Positions 36,746-36,793 of a stretch of 36,793 nt of DNA are shown here, piece by piece. The notes under the pieces are model-generated. The model did no database searches. It was not told the DNA's origin and was given only the letters and a program-made list of their open reading frames with translations. Source of the DNA: an uncultured Mucilaginibacter sp. (GTDB lineage: Bacteria; Bacteroidota; Bacteroidia; Sphingobacteriales; Sphingobacteriaceae). Position numbers and translations under genes: made by a program. Within the stretch, counting starts at the first letter, position 1. Every line of letters begins with the position of its first letter. The DNA lies in the NCBI RefSeq assembly GCF_903913935.1, contig NZ_CAIWNH010000496.1:1-36793 (forward strand). Reading direction: 5' to 3'.

Positions 36746-36793
36746 CTGTAGTTACAAACTACAGGCATAGTCAGTCCGTAGATGCAATCTACG
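36746..36793. repeat. two small hairpins at the window edge
   Basis: ctgtagtt (36746-36753) / aactacag (36757-36764) and cgtagat (36777-36783) / atctacg (36787-36793). The repeat probably continues past the window. Confidence 0.5.

Overview
The window looks like a Sphingobacteriaceae/Mucilaginibacter-type Bacteroidota chromosome segment; this lineage call is inferred from gene content only. From left to right it contains: a 5'-truncated view of a DUF2130 protein (- strand); a palindromic MITE-like element; a RhlE-type DEAD-box helicase; a GH78 alpha-L-rhamnosidase; a compact pentose-phosphate operon (ROK/polyphosphate-glucokinase-like kinase, tkt, rpiB, tal, a HAD phosphatase, gnd, zwf, pgl); a - strand envelope/redox cluster with a duplicated pair of c-type-cytochrome-like lipoproteins, YceI, a DUF5777-like beta-barrel and an OB-fold protein; a - strand surface cluster (unknown secreted protein, STN-TonB-dependent receptor, three tandem DUF4249 lipoproteins, MG2/plug-like protein); a tiny, very basic secreted protein; rimP-nusA-infB; a small lipoprotein; a PorT-like outer-membrane beta-barrel protein; and a second palindromic element with hairpin repeats at the right edge. 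The candidates most worth following up are the duplicated cytochrome-lipoprotein cassette (one copy with a G9 homopolymer, the other with an expanded Gly linker), the triplicated DUF4249/TBDR/MG2 operon, the HAD enzyme overlapping gnd, and the two concentric-palindrome elements. I saw no CRISPR array, rRNA, tRNA or clear defence system.
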